Origin: CAZOIA01 sp964579675
Lineage (GTDB): Bacteria > Planctomycetota > Phycisphaerae > UBA1845 > PWPN01
DNA: 29,514 nt
Direction: 5' to 3'
Assembly: GCA_964579675.1 (NCBI GenBank)
Contig: CAZOIA010000052.1
Span: 1 to 29,514, forward strand
This document shows, piece by piece, positions 15,989 through 23,759 of the stretch. The position numbers were made by a program, and so were the translations under genes. Under the pieces are notes generated by a model, which saw nothing but the letters and a program-made list of their open reading frames with translations, searched no databases and had not been told where the DNA came from. The number at the start of each line of letters is the position of its first letter. The stretch's first letter is position 1.

Positions 15989-16312
15989 ATGACCCGTTAT
16001 GGCATGGTCATCAAGGTGCGTCGCGGCAAACTCGACGAGTACAAGCGCCTTCATGCCGCGGTCTGGCCTGACGTTCTCAAGATGATCCACGATTGCAGCA
16101 TCCGCAATTACTCGATCTTCCACAAGGATGGCTACCTGTTCAGCTACTTCGAGTACGTCGGCGACGACTTCGAAGCAGACATGGCCAGGATGGCCGCCGA
16201 CCCCGTAACGCAGAAGTGGTGGCAACACTGCAAGCCGTGCCAGCAGCCTCTGTGCACCCGCGGCGAGGGTGAATGGTGGGCGGCGATGGAGGAGGTGTTT
16301 CACTGCGAATGA
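15989..16312 (+). CDS. rhaM: L-rhamnose mutarotase family protein
   Basis: A 107-residue protein of the RhaM (DUF718) family, which interconverts the alpha and beta anomers of L-rhamnose, and in some members L-fucose-like sugars. H22 in RLHAAVWPDV occupies exactly the catalytic His22 position of E. coli RhaM. NYSIFHKDGYLFSYFEYVGDDF, DPVTQKWWQHCKP and the terminal WWAAMEEVFHCE are all signature segments, and the length is typical. AGGAGG at 15976-15981 precedes the ATG. The stop overlaps the next ATG by 4 nt (16309-16312). Lying between two URO-D-fold genes with tight spacing, it ties that group to sugar metabolism and is the clearest pointer to a 6-deoxyhexose substrate. Confidence 0.92.
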   Translation: MTRYGMVIKVRRGKLDEYKRLHAAVWPDVLKMIHDCSIRNYSIFHKDGYLFSYFEYVGDDFEADMARMAADPVTQKWWQHCKPCQQPLCTRGEGEWWAAMEEVFHCE

Positions 16313-17352
16313 CTTCGCGCGAGCGAGTGCTGGCTGCGTTTGCCCACGTCGAGCCCGACCGCGTGCCGGCGTGGTGCGGCGCCTCGCCCGAGTTCTGGGA
16401 CAAGGCCAAGCGCCAGTTGGGCCTGCACGATGAGGCCTTGCGAGTCCGGTTCGGGGATGATTTTCGACGCGTCTTTGCCCGGTATGTCGGGCCGGAGTTC
16501 CCCCTATCCCCCGGTGCGACTTACGCAACGCCGTTTGGCGTCGAGCGTCACGGAATGGGCTACGGCCAGCCGATGAATCACCCCCTGGCGGATGCCACGC
16601 TCGCTGAGGTGCATGACTACCCGTGGCCCGATCCGGCGTGGATGGACGTTTCCGCCGTACGGGACGACGCGGCGAAGTACGAGGGCCGGTACGCGATTCT
16701 CGGAGGGGACTGGTCGCCCTTCTGGCACGACGCGATTGACCTGCTCGGCATGGAAAACCTGCTCATCAAGATGTACGAAGAGCCCAAACTCGTGGACGCC
16801 CTCCTGCAGCACATTGTGGATTATTACGCCGCGGTGAGCGAGCGCACCTTCGAGGCCGCCCCCGACGTGATTGACATCTTTTTTGTCGGCAACGACTTTG
16901 GTAGCCAGACCGGCCCGTTGCTCGGAGAACCTCTGTTCAGGCGGTTTGTGCTCGGTCACCTTCAGCGTCTGACCGACCTCGGCCACGCGCACGGCTTGAA
17001 GGTCATGCTTCACTGCTGCGGCGGGTTTGAGCCGCTGATTCCGGCGATGATCGAAGCCGAACTGGACGCCGTCCATGCCGTGCAGCCGTCGTGCCGGGGT
17101 ATGGACCTGGCAAGGCTCAAGGCCGACTACGGTGAGAGAATCGTTTTCAACGGCGCCATCGATTCCCACCACGTCCTTATCGAGGGCACGCCGGACCTCG
17201 TGAGAGCTGAGACGCGCAAGGTACTCGAGATCATGAAACCGGGCGGCGGTTACGTCGCGGGTGCCAGCCACGATTGCATCCTTGAGGAAACGCCCGTTGA
17301 AAACGTCCTGGCCATGTTCGACGCCGTCGGGGAGTACGGTCGCTATGGCTGA
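16309..17352 (+). CDS. URO-D-fold protein 2
   Basis: A 347-residue URO-D-superfamily protein starting at ATG 16309, overlapping the mutarotase stop. The N-terminal TSRERVLAAFAHVEPDRVPAW is the superfamily opening. MLHCCGG carries H235-x-C237 (also C236), and C262 follows in VQPSC. FNGAIDSHHVLIEGTPDLV and GGGYVAGASHDC are the conserved C-terminal blocks, after which IPxxN is replaced by ILEETPVEN. Its His-x-Cys with a further Cys is the most methyltransferase-like of the three paralogues, though the spacing to C262 is shorter than in MtaA-type zinc sites. The stop overlaps the third paralogue by 8 nt, so the genes are co-translated. No corrinoid protein or reactivase is in the window. Confidence 0.82.
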   Translation: MTSRERVLAAFAHVEPDRVPAWCGASPEFWDKAKRQLGLHDEALRVRFGDDFRRVFARYVGPEFPLSPGATYATPFGVERHGMGYGQPMNHPLADATLAEVHDYPWPDPAWMDVSAVRDDAAKYEGRYAILGGDWSPFWHDAIDLLGMENLLIKMYEEPKLVDALLQHIVDYYAAVSERTFEAAPDVIDIFFVGNDFGSQTGPLLGEPLFRRFVLGHLQRLTDLGHAHGLKVMLHCCGGFEPLIPAMIEAELDAVHAVQPSCRGMDLARLKADYGERIVFNGAIDSHHVLIEGTPDLVRAETRKVLEIMKPGGGYVAGASHDCILEETPVENVLAMFDAVGEYGRYG

Positions 17353-18475
17353 GATGACTTCCAAGGAACGCATGATGCGGGCGCTGCGCCGGGAGAAGCC
17401 CGATCGCTTGCCAGTCACGATCCACCAGTGGCAGCAGTATCATCTGGATACCTATATGGGGGGCATGGACGCCCTGAGCGCCTTCAGAACCACGGGGATG
17501 GACGCAGCCATTCAGTACTTCGAGGCCATGGGGCAGTTCTGGATCCCCGGAGCCGAGCAGTACGTGGTCCAGGCCCCACGCTGGCACGAAGAAATCAAGG
17601 TCGTGGATCCCAACCCGCTCAACAAGGTGCTCCATCACACCATCGCCACGCCCGAAGGGGAACTGACCTACAAGACCGCAGGCAACCTCACGACCACGTG
17701 GATCACCGAGTACCTGATCAAACGGCATGAAGATATCGAGCTGATCGAGAAATACATGCCGGTTGCCAGGCTCGACAAGAGGAAGATCGCCGATGAATAC
17801 GACGCCGTCGGTGACGCTGGTATCCTCCGAGGATTCGTCTGGGGAGACCAGGCGGGCTGCTGGCAGCACGCCTGTTGCCTGATGGATGTCCAGGACCTGA
17901 TCCTGGAGGCGTTCGACAATCCCGACTGGGTGCACCGGTTGCTCAAGACCCTGCTCGAAAAGAAACTGGGCTTCATCGAGGAATCCCTCAAAGGCGCCAA
18001 GTTCGATCTGATCGAGACGGGCGGCGGCGCCGCCAGCGACACCCTGATTTCACCTGAGATGCATCGCGAGTTCTGTTTGCCGTATGACCGCCGGATACAC
18101 CGTGCACTGCACGACGCCGGGCATATCAGCACCTACCACACCTGCGGCGGCATGATCCACATCCTCGACCTGATCGTTGCGAACGAAACCGACGCCTCGG
18201 AAACGCTGACGCCCCCGGGCACCGGTGGTAATATCAGCGAACCTGCCAAGGTCAGGCAAGTCTTCTCGGGCAAGGTCGCCATGATCGGCGGGATGGATCA
18301 GTTCAACATCGTCACCGACGGGACTCGCCAGAAGATACGGTCCGAAGTGCAGCGACTGTTCGAAGGCTTCGGCGCCGACGGAGGCTATATCCTGTCCATG
18401 TCCGATCATTTCTTCGATACCCCGGTTGAGAACCTGCGAACCTTCGCCGAAGCAGCAAAGGAATGTAGCTATTAG
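17345..18475 (+). CDS. URO-D-fold protein 3
   Basis: A 376-residue URO-D-superfamily protein. ATG 17345 is chosen because GGGGAG (17330-17335) lies 9 nt upstream; ATG 17354 is an alternative. The N-terminus (MTSKERMMRALRREKPDRLPV) is typical. YHTCGG gives H265-x-C267, while the downstream segment (ETLTPPGTGGNISEPAKV) differs from the other two paralogues and lacks a Cys. GGMDQFNIVTDG and GGYILSMSDHFFDTPVENL are the C-terminal blocks. The pairwise differences among the three proteins suggest distinct roles instead of recent tandem duplication. It ends the tightly spaced rhaM group, 28 nt before the next gene. Confidence 0.82.
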   Translation: MAEMTSKERMMRALRREKPDRLPVTIHQWQQYHLDTYMGGMDALSAFRTTGMDAAIQYFEAMGQFWIPGAEQYVVQAPRWHEEIKVVDPNPLNKVLHHTIATPEGELTYKTAGNLTTTWITEYLIKRHEDIELIEKYMPVARLDKRKIADEYDAVGDAGILRGFVWGDQAGCWQHACCLMDVQDLILEAFDNPDWVHRLLKTLLEKKLGFIEESLKGAKFDLIETGGGAASDTLISPEMHREFCLPYDRRIHRALHDAGHISTYHTCGGMIHILDLIVANETDASETLTPPGTGGNISEPAKVRQVFSGKVAMIGGMDQFNIVTDGTRQKIRSEVQRLFEGFGADGGYILSMSDHFFDTPVENLRTFAEAAKECSY

Positions 18476-18503
18476 TACCGTTTTCGGAAAGAGAGGTCGC
18501 CCA

Positions 18504-20099
18504 GTGCATTCTGTCACTTCCGCCTTGTTGTTCGTGCTGGTCACGGTTTCTACCGCGGATGGCGACTCCGAGGCATTCCGCCAGGCCGAGGAGAATGCCG
18601 CCCGGGCCAACGAGGCCTTCTCGCGATGCCACCGTTTCGTGGCCGGTTGGCTCAAACATGCCGATCCCAAGACCGGCCTGATTCCCCGGAATCTCGGCTC
18701 GGGCAAGGACTTCTGGAACGCCAAGGATTCGGCCGCCGACAATTACCCCTTCATGGTCCTGACCGCCGCCCTGACCGACGAGCCGATGTTCCGAGGCCGG
18801 ATGCTCGACATGCTGCGCACCGAAACGAAGCTTACTTCCCGGCTCGACCGGCTCCCGGATGACTATTCCTTCGCCAAGCAGGGATTCAAGGAGGACAAAC
18901 CCGACCTCGGTCGTATGATTTTCGGCGGCTCGGAGTACGTCAAAGATGGTCTGCTGCCTCTGACCGAATGGCTTGGGCCTTCCCCATGGTCGCAGCGCAT
19001 GCTCGGCATCATTGATGACATCTGGAAGCATGCGCCGATCGACACGCGGTTTGGCCGGATCCCCTCCACGAGCCAGGAGGTCAACGGCGAGATGCTCCAG
19101 TCCCTCTCGCGCCTTTACTGGATGACGGGCAAGAAGGAGTACCTCGAATGCGCCTTGCGCCTGGCCGATTATTCCCTGCTCGACCACCATCCAACCCGCG
19201 ACGAGCAGAGCATCAGGCTGCGGGATCACGGTTGCGAAATCCTTTCCGGCCTGTCCGAGGCCTACTTGGCCGCCCATTTCGCCGCGCCGGACAAGAAGAA
19301 GACGTACCATGAACCCATCCATGCCATGTTCGACAGGGTCCTTCAGATCGGCCGGAACGAACATGGACTGTTTTACAATCGCGTCAACCCCAGGACGGGA
19401 GAGGCAATCGACAAGAAGTGCTGCGATACCTGGGGATACACCTACAACGGGGTATATGCCGTCTACCTGGTCGATGGCACCGAATCGTACCGCGACGCGG
19501 TCCGGAAGGTCCTTTCCAATCTCAACGACCACTACAGGAACTACCTGTGGGGACACGAGTCCGTGATCGCTGATGAGTACGCGGACTCCATCGAAGGCGC
19601 GATCAACCTCTTCAATCGCGAGCCGATCCCTTCCGTCGCGGACTGGATCGACAGCGAGGTCCGGGTCATGTTCGACATCCAGAAGCCCGACGGAGTCATT
19701 GAGGGTTGGCACGGCGACGGCAACTTCGCCCGGACCGCCATAATGTACGCCCTTTGGAAAACACAAGGCACGAGCATGTCTCCCTGGCGGGAGGACGTCC
19801 GTCTCGGCGCTTCGCGGAAAGGACGGACCCTTTACATCTCCTTATCAGCCCGATCACCCTGGAAAGGCAGGATCGTCTTCGACAAGCCCCGGCACAGGAC
19901 CTTCATGAAGCTTCCTCTCGACTATCCACGGATCAACCAGTTTCCGGAGTGGTACACGCCCGAGGCCGGTGACAGATATGAAGCCGTCAGCCGGGGCCGA
20001 TCCACGACATACACCGGACGCGAATTGCACGACGGGATACCCGCCGAACTGCTCCCCGACGCGCTTCAACTGCACCTGTCCGTCGCGCCCGTCCGCTGA
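18504..20099 (+). CDS. Secreted helical protein, possible alpha/alpha-toroid glycan-active enzyme
   Basis: A 531-residue protein starting at GTG 18504, with GAGAGG at 18491-18496. The N-terminus (VTSALLFVLVTVSTADG) is a signal peptide. The body is rich in amphipathic helices at regular spacing, such as GEMLQSLSRLYWMTGKKEYLECALRLADYSL and CEILSGLSEAYLAAHF, with aromatic/acidic loops such as DTWGYTYNGVYAVYLVDG and EEYADSIEG-like DEYADSIEG. This is the pattern of six-hairpin (alpha/alpha)6 toroid glycosidases and lyases. The last ~90 residues (LYISLSARSPWKGRIVFD) look like a beta domain. I cannot place it in a named family. Association with GH20-like and DUF4838 proteins supports a role in glycan breakdown. 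Confidence 0.7.
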   Translation: MHSVTSALLFVLVTVSTADGDSEAFRQAEENAARANEAFSRCHRFVAGWLKHADPKTGLIPRNLGSGKDFWNAKDSAADNYPFMVLTAALTDEPMFRGRMLDMLRTETKLTSRLDRLPDDYSFAKQGFKEDKPDLGRMIFGGSEYVKDGLLPLTEWLGPSPWSQRMLGIIDDIWKHAPIDTRFGRIPSTSQEVNGEMLQSLSRLYWMTGKKEYLECALRLADYSLLDHHPTRDEQSIRLRDHGCEILSGLSEAYLAAHFAAPDKKKTYHEPIHAMFDRVLQIGRNEHGLFYNRVNPRTGEAIDKKCCDTWGYTYNGVYAVYLVDGTESYRDAVRKVLSNLNDHYRNYLWGHESVIADEYADSIEGAINLFNREPIPSVADWIDSEVRVMFDIQKPDGVIEGWHGDGNFARTAIMYALWKTQGTSMSPWREDVRLGASRKGRTLYISLSARSPWKGRIVFDKPRHRTFMKLPLDYPRINQFPEWYTPEAGDRYEAVSRGRSTTYTGRELHDGIPAELLPDALQLHLSVAPVR

Positions 20100-20154
20100 G
20101 CAGCGGGTCCCCATGATCCAGATCGTGTCGTAGCTGGAGGATCAGCGTGCATCA

Positions 20155-21912
20155 TCAGGCCGCGGTGCGCCGTGGTCTTCCTCGCCCCGATATCAGGCTC
20201 AAAGGGATGGCAACCACGAGGTTCACAATCAGCGAGATCAAGCTGATCCACTGAAAGCTGAGAATCGGCCCGCTGAGCTCGAGCAGAGCGGCGAGGCTCG
20301 CGGTGGGCTCGCCCATGCCCATGAAAACCAGATGCGCGGGCACGGCGGTGATAAGGTCCCAATAGGCGATCAGAACCGCGACCGCGCAGCCGGCCAGCGC
20401 TCCGCAGGCGGTCCCCAGGGGCGTGGCAAACGGCACGAACAACGCCATGAAGAACAGGCCGAACAGCGGGGCCACGAACACATGGTTCGTCCGGACGGTG
20501 ACCTCCATGATGTTGCCGGTCACCTTGCCCATGAGCGAACTCAACAGCACGGCCACGAGACCGCTCAGGACGGCGATGACCTTGGTCGTCCTGATGCGGC
20601 GGGCGTCGGATTCCCTGCCGCTCCGGAATCGTTCGATGAAGTCCACGCTGATCACGGAGCAGGAGGAGTTGATGCCCGAGGAGAGACTGGACATCGCGGC
20701 AGCCAGCAAGCCGGAGATGACGAGCCCGGTGATGCCCACAGGCAGGAATCGGACGATATAGTGCGGGAACAGCTTATCGGCGTCCGCCTCAATGGACAAC
20801 CCGTGGGCCAGGTACTGCGGATTGGCCCGGAAGAAGCCCAACAGGGCAAAGCCAAGTGCAGCCAGGATGAGTGTGACGACGACGTTGGCGATGCCGGTGG
20901 TCAAGAAGGCCCGGCGGGCCGCTTTGGTGTCGCGGGTGGCCAGATAACGTTGGATCGCCATCTGGTCGGAGCCGGCGGTGCAGATCCACCAGACGGTCAT
21001 CATTACGATCGATCCGATGACGGTTACCCGCGTGGTGGGGTCAAGGCTGAAAACCGGCTGCTCGTCCCAGGCGGGCGACCACTCGGTGGGCCACCAGGCT
21101 CCCACGCCGCCCATCCTGGAGGTGATCAGAAGAATCGACAGGATCGCTCCGCCGAGCAGGATGAACGACTGGACCACGTCGGTGAAGACCACCGCTCGCA
21201 GCCCGCCCATGGACGTGTAGACCACCGTGACCAGGCCGATCGCGATTGCCACGTAGGGCGTCATACGCGGGGACCATCCCATCATCACCACGATGACCTT
21301 GTCTGCGGTCAGGTGGATGATCAGGGCCATCCAGAGCAGGCGGGTCACCAGGAAGATCAGCGACCCGAGCAGGCGAATCCCGACCCCGAGTCGCGTTTCG
21401 AGGATCTCATAGGCGCTGGTGACCTGGAGTTCCATGAAGCGGGGAATCAGCAGATAGCCCACGACCAGATAGGCGATCACGATCGCCAGGACCGAAAAGA
21501 GCATGACCGGGCCCTTGTTGATCATCTCGCCGGGCAGGGCCAGGTACGTAATCGTGCTGAGCAGGGTCGCGAACAGGGAGAGGCCCACGGAACCCGACCT
21601 CATCCTCCGGCCGCCGAGAAGGTAGTCTTCCGTGTTGCGTATCTTTCTCGAGAAGTACCACCCAACTCCCAACAGGCCGACCCCGTAACCCGTGATGACG
21701 ACCCAATCCGCTACCCTCACGCCATGGACCTGCTGGGGTTCACTTCCCAGCGGCACATCGGCGGCGGCAGCGCGAGCGTCGGTATCGCCGCGGCGGGACG
21801 CCTCCGCCAGACGAGGCACGCCGGTGTCGTCGCCGGGACTTGCCAGTGCCCGGGCACGCGCCCCCACGATACCCACCAAGCAGAGGCATCCGATGATGGC
21901 TGCCCGCTTCAT
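20155..21912 (-). CDS. SSS-family sodium:solute symporter with extra N-terminal signal region
   Basis: A 585-residue sodium/solute symporter, probably importing a sugar or sugar acid with Na+. Family marks include a first helix WVVITGYGVGLLGVGWYF followed by NTEDYLLGGRRM, a sodium-site helix LSLFATLLSTITYLALPGE, GGLRAVVFTDVVQSFILLGG and about 13 membrane helices in all. Unusually, the protein begins with a cleavable-looking signal (MKRAAIIGCLCLVGIVGARARA) and about 40 polar residues before the first canonical helix. The start at ATG 21912 is chosen because further upstream the frame runs into the regulator gene with no hydrophobic sequence; it lacks a clear Shine-Dalgarno and GTG 21969 is an alternative. 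It is 83 nt downstream of the GntR regulator and probably shares its promoter. Confidence 0.87.
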   Translation of the reverse strand: MKRAAIIGCLCLVGIVGARARALASPGDDTGVPRLAEASRRGDTDARAAAADVPLGSEPQQVHGVRVADWVVITGYGVGLLGVGWYFSRKIRNTEDYLLGGRRMRSGSVGLSLFATLLSTITYLALPGEMINKGPVMLFSVLAIVIAYLVVGYLLIPRFMELQVTSAYEILETRLGVGIRLLGSLIFLVTRLLWMALIIHLTADKVIVVMMGWSPRMTPYVAIAIGLVTVVYTSMGGLRAVVFTDVVQSFILLGGAILSILLITSRMGGVGAWWPTEWSPAWDEQPVFSLDPTTRVTVIGSIVMMTVWWICTAGSDQMAIQRYLATRDTKAARRAFLTTGIANVVVTLILAALGFALLGFFRANPQYLAHGLSIEADADKLFPHYIVRFLPVGITGLVISGLLAAAMSSLSSGINSSCSVISVDFIERFRSGRESDARRIRTTKVIAVLSGLVAVLLSSLMGKVTGNIMEVTVRTNHVFVAPLFGLFFMALFVPFATPLGTACGALAGCAVAVLIAYWDLITAVPAHLVFMGMGEPTASLAALLELSGPILSFQWISLISLIVNLVVAIPLSLISGRGRPRRTAA

Positions 21913-21995
21913 CTGCTGGTGTGCCTGGAGCACGCTGGTCTCCGAATGAACGCGGGTGCTGATGGTGACGCCGGCCGGGTGAACCGCGCGGTCGC

Positions 21996-22655
21996 TCAAC
22001 CGGCGCAAAGAGGTATAAAGGCCCGTTCGTTCAGATGGGTGCGGAGCAGTTCTTTTGTCCCGCAGACATCCCCATCGAGAATTGCCTCGAGAATCGCCCG
22101 ATGCTCCTGACACGTCTTCTGCACCCGCGCCGCCCACTGCCGCCCGCTGATGATTTCAGGATGAATAATGGGCAGGGGAGCCCGTTGGTAAAGCATGGAC
22201 AATCGCCGGTTGCCGGCAGCGTCTATCAGCGCTTCATGAAACCGCCGGTCGGCCTCGGCCACGCCGAGAACGTAGTCCTCCCGAACAAGCCGCTCGAGCT
22301 GATCGCAGGCTTCGCGCATCGGCCTGAGGTGTCGGGGGGAATTCCGGCCCATCTGGATGACGCGCTCAATGGCCCCGCCTTCCAGCATGATGCGGACCTC
22401 AAGCACCTCCAGGATATCCTCGTTGCTCAGGTCGGGGACGAAGTACCCGGTTTTGGGCCCCCTCTCAATGAACCCCTCGGCCTCCAGGCGTGCGAAGGCT
22501 TCCCGCAGGGCGGTGCGGTTGACGCCGAGCCGGTCGGCCCACTCGGCTTCCCGCAGGCGCTGCCCCTCGGGTATCTGCTGGAGGATGAGAAGCCGGCGGA
22601 GCCGCCCGTAAGCCTGCTCTCGTAAAGGACCACTTCCTGGCAATTGTGTTGACAT
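21996..22655 (-). CDS. GntR-family (FadR/FCD) transcriptional regulator
   Basis: A 219-residue repressor-type regulator. Residues of about 10-72 are the winged helix-turn-helix (LREAEWADRLGVNRTALREAFARLEAEGFIER). Residues of about 78-215 form the FCD effector domain, with the metal-binding set D136, H140, H185 and H207 (EADRRFHEAL, EHRAIL, LRTHLNE). FCD regulators commonly sense sugar acids or carboxylates, consistent with the adjacent aldolase and dehydrogenases. It is transcribed divergently from the aldolase operon and ahead of the symporter. Its own promoter at 22692-22720 contains a perfect palindrome, so autoregulation is likely. Start ATG 22655 is well supported by the N-terminal domain alignment. 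Confidence 0.92.
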   Translation of the reverse strand: MSTQLPGSGPLREQAYGRLRRLLILQQIPEGQRLREAEWADRLGVNRTALREAFARLEAEGFIERGPKTGYFVPDLSNEDILEVLEVRIMLEGGAIERVIQMGRNSPRHLRPMREACDQLERLVREDYVLGVAEADRRFHEALIDAAGNRRLSMLYQRAPLPIIHPEIISGRQWAARVQKTCQEHRAILEAILDGDVCGTKELLRTHLNERAFIPLCAG

Positions 22656-22691
22656 GACCGCCTGTCCTCGGTTAGTCTCTCGAAAGAATAC

Positions 22692-22720
22692 AGTCTACAG
22701 AAACCCCGGGTTTCTATCAA
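22692..22720 (-). promoter_or_regulatory. Promoter of the GntR regulator and symporter genes
   Basis: Read on the minus strand, TTGATA (22720-22715) and TAGACT (22697-22692) are separated by exactly 17 nt. This predicts a start near 22685 and a leader of about 30 nt before the regulator ATG. It is the best sigma70-type match seen in the window. Confidence 0.65.
22699..22715. promoter_or_regulatory. 17-bp perfect palindrome, likely regulator operator
   Basis: AGAAACCC-C-GGGTTTCT is a perfect inverted repeat with 8-bp arms around one central base. It coincides with the -35/-10 spacer of the regulator's promoter, where a bound dimer would block RNA polymerase. The position points to the adjacent GntR protein as ligand, though the bases do not match the classic TGGT-N3-ACCA FadR-type core. 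Confidence 0.6.
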
Positions 22721-22721
22721 G

Positions 22722-22746
22722 GGCGCCCCTGCGACCCCGGGGCGCC
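22722..22746. repeat. GC-rich inverted repeat in the divergent region
   Basis: GGCGCCCC (22722-22729) and GGGGCGCC (22739-22746) form an 8-bp perfect stem with a 9-nt loop, immediately beside the operator palindrome. It may be a second regulator site, or an attenuator-like hairpin if transcribed on the plus strand. Confidence 0.45.
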
Positions 22747-22934
22747 ACGCCCGCACCGTAAGGCCGTTTCGGGCTCTCTTTAGACTCTGGGCAGTCAGGT
22801 CGTTATGCTGTACCGCTTCCCGCCCCGCCCTGCCCAGGCGGCGGGACCATGGGGGCGAATGTCCCCAAAGCGCCGCTGAGGGAGCGGTAACCGCCCGGGC
22901 CGAGGTATTCCCCACAACGGGGACGGAGCTATCG

Positions 22935-23753
22935 ATGAGACGCAGTGTGATCAAGGCGAAACTCGCCCGTAACGAACCGGTGCTGCTCACCCAGTTGCAT
23001 CTGATCGATCCGTCGGTCTTCGAGCTCGCGAGCCTGATGGGCTTCGACGGCATCTGGATGGACCTGGAGCACCACACCTACAGCATGCAGACGGCAACGA
23101 CGTTGATGAGAGCGGCACGGGTCGGGCCCTGCGATATCGTGGCCCGGGCCGCCAAGGGTGAGTTCATGCGTATCGGCCGGCTCCTCGAAGCCGGCGCCCA
23201 GGGCATAATGTACCCCCGATGCGACGACGCCGCCGAGGCCGCCGAGGTCGTCAAATGGAGCAAGTTCGCACCGATGGGCAAGCGAGGGTTCGACGGCGGA
23301 AACCCCGACATGCCCTATGCGACCATGCCCCCGGCAGAGTATGTCAAACTGGCCAACGAGCAGACGTCCATCATCATTCAAGTGGAAGAGCAGGGCGCTA
23401 TCAAGAACGTCCAGGCCATCATCGATGTCCCCGGCGTGGACATCCTGTTCCTCGGCCCGTCCGATTTCGCCGTGCTCAGCGGCATCCCGGGCCAGTTGAA
23501 GCACCCGATGCTGACCAAAGCTCTGGAGACCCTCGCCCGGGCTGCACGGAAAGCAGGTAAGCATTGGGGAACGCCGGCGTTCTCGCCCGAGCACGCCAAG
23601 GAGCTGCTCGACATGGGCGCGACCTTCCTCTGTTACATGGCCGACATCGTGATGATCAGGGACGGGCTGGAGCGAGTTCAACAGCAGTTCGCCCCGCTGG
23701 GTTTCACCTTCAACCGGCGCCTCGACTGTCCCGGCAACAACTCCCAGGAGTAG
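22935..23753 (+). CDS. HpcH/HpaI-family aldolase
   Basis: A 272-residue class II (metal-dependent) aldolase of the HpcH/HpaI family, which cleaves 2-keto-3-deoxy acids to pyruvate or a related keto acid plus an aldehyde. Family residues are visible: D43-L-E45-H46 (catalytic His), R71 in IVARAAKGE, AGAQGIMYPRCDDAAEA, the metal-ligand Glu near 151 in IIQVEEQGA, and D177 in GPSDF. GGAG at 22925-22928 precedes the ATG. Together with a mutarotase and dehydrogenases, a 2-keto-3-deoxy-L-rhamnonate or fuconate-type substrate is plausible, which would yield lactaldehyde. It is the first gene of a three-gene operon facing away from the GntR regulator. Confidence 0.88.
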   Translation: MRRSVIKAKLARNEPVLLTQLHLIDPSVFELASLMGFDGIWMDLEHHTYSMQTATTLMRAARVGPCDIVARAAKGEFMRIGRLLEAGAQGIMYPRCDDAAEAAEVVKWSKFAPMGKRGFDGGNPDMPYATMPPAEYVKLANEQTSIIIQVEEQGAIKNVQAIIDVPGVDILFLGPSDFAVLSGIPGQLKHPMLTKALETLARAARKAGKHWGTPAFSPEHAKELLDMGATFLCYMADIVMIRDGLERVQQQFAPLGFTFNRRLDCPGNNSQE

Positions 23754-23759
23754 CAGCAG

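Larger units (their letters stand above)
22656..22934. promoter_or_regulatory. Divergent control region between regulator and aldolase operon
   Basis: A 279-nt non-coding region. It holds the regulator promoter (22692-22720, minus), a 17-bp palindrome inside it (22699-22715), a GC-rich hairpin (22722-22729 with 22739-22746, 9-nt loop) and an 11-bp near-palindrome GCGGTAACCGC (22884-22894) about 40 nt before the aldolase start. A plus-strand promoter is not clear; TTTAGA (22779) with TTATGC (22803) at 18 nt is the best weak candidate. Confidence 0.7.

Noticed and set aside
14819..18475. The URO-D-fold genes as hemE (haem synthesis)
   Set aside because: Three divergent paralogues sit with a sugar mutarotase, no other haem genes are near, and the His-x-Cys motif points to the methyltransferase-like branch.
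20100..20154. Terminator between the convergent toroid-like and symporter genes
   Set aside because: The 55-nt gap shows no inverted repeat strong enough to support a hairpin.
20332..22110. A 592-codon open frame on the plus strand opposite the symporter and regulator
   Set aside because: Its translation is rich in Asp, Gly, His, Gln and Arg with no hydrophobic core or family motif, as expected opposite a GC-rich membrane protein gene. The minus-strand symporter is unmistakable.
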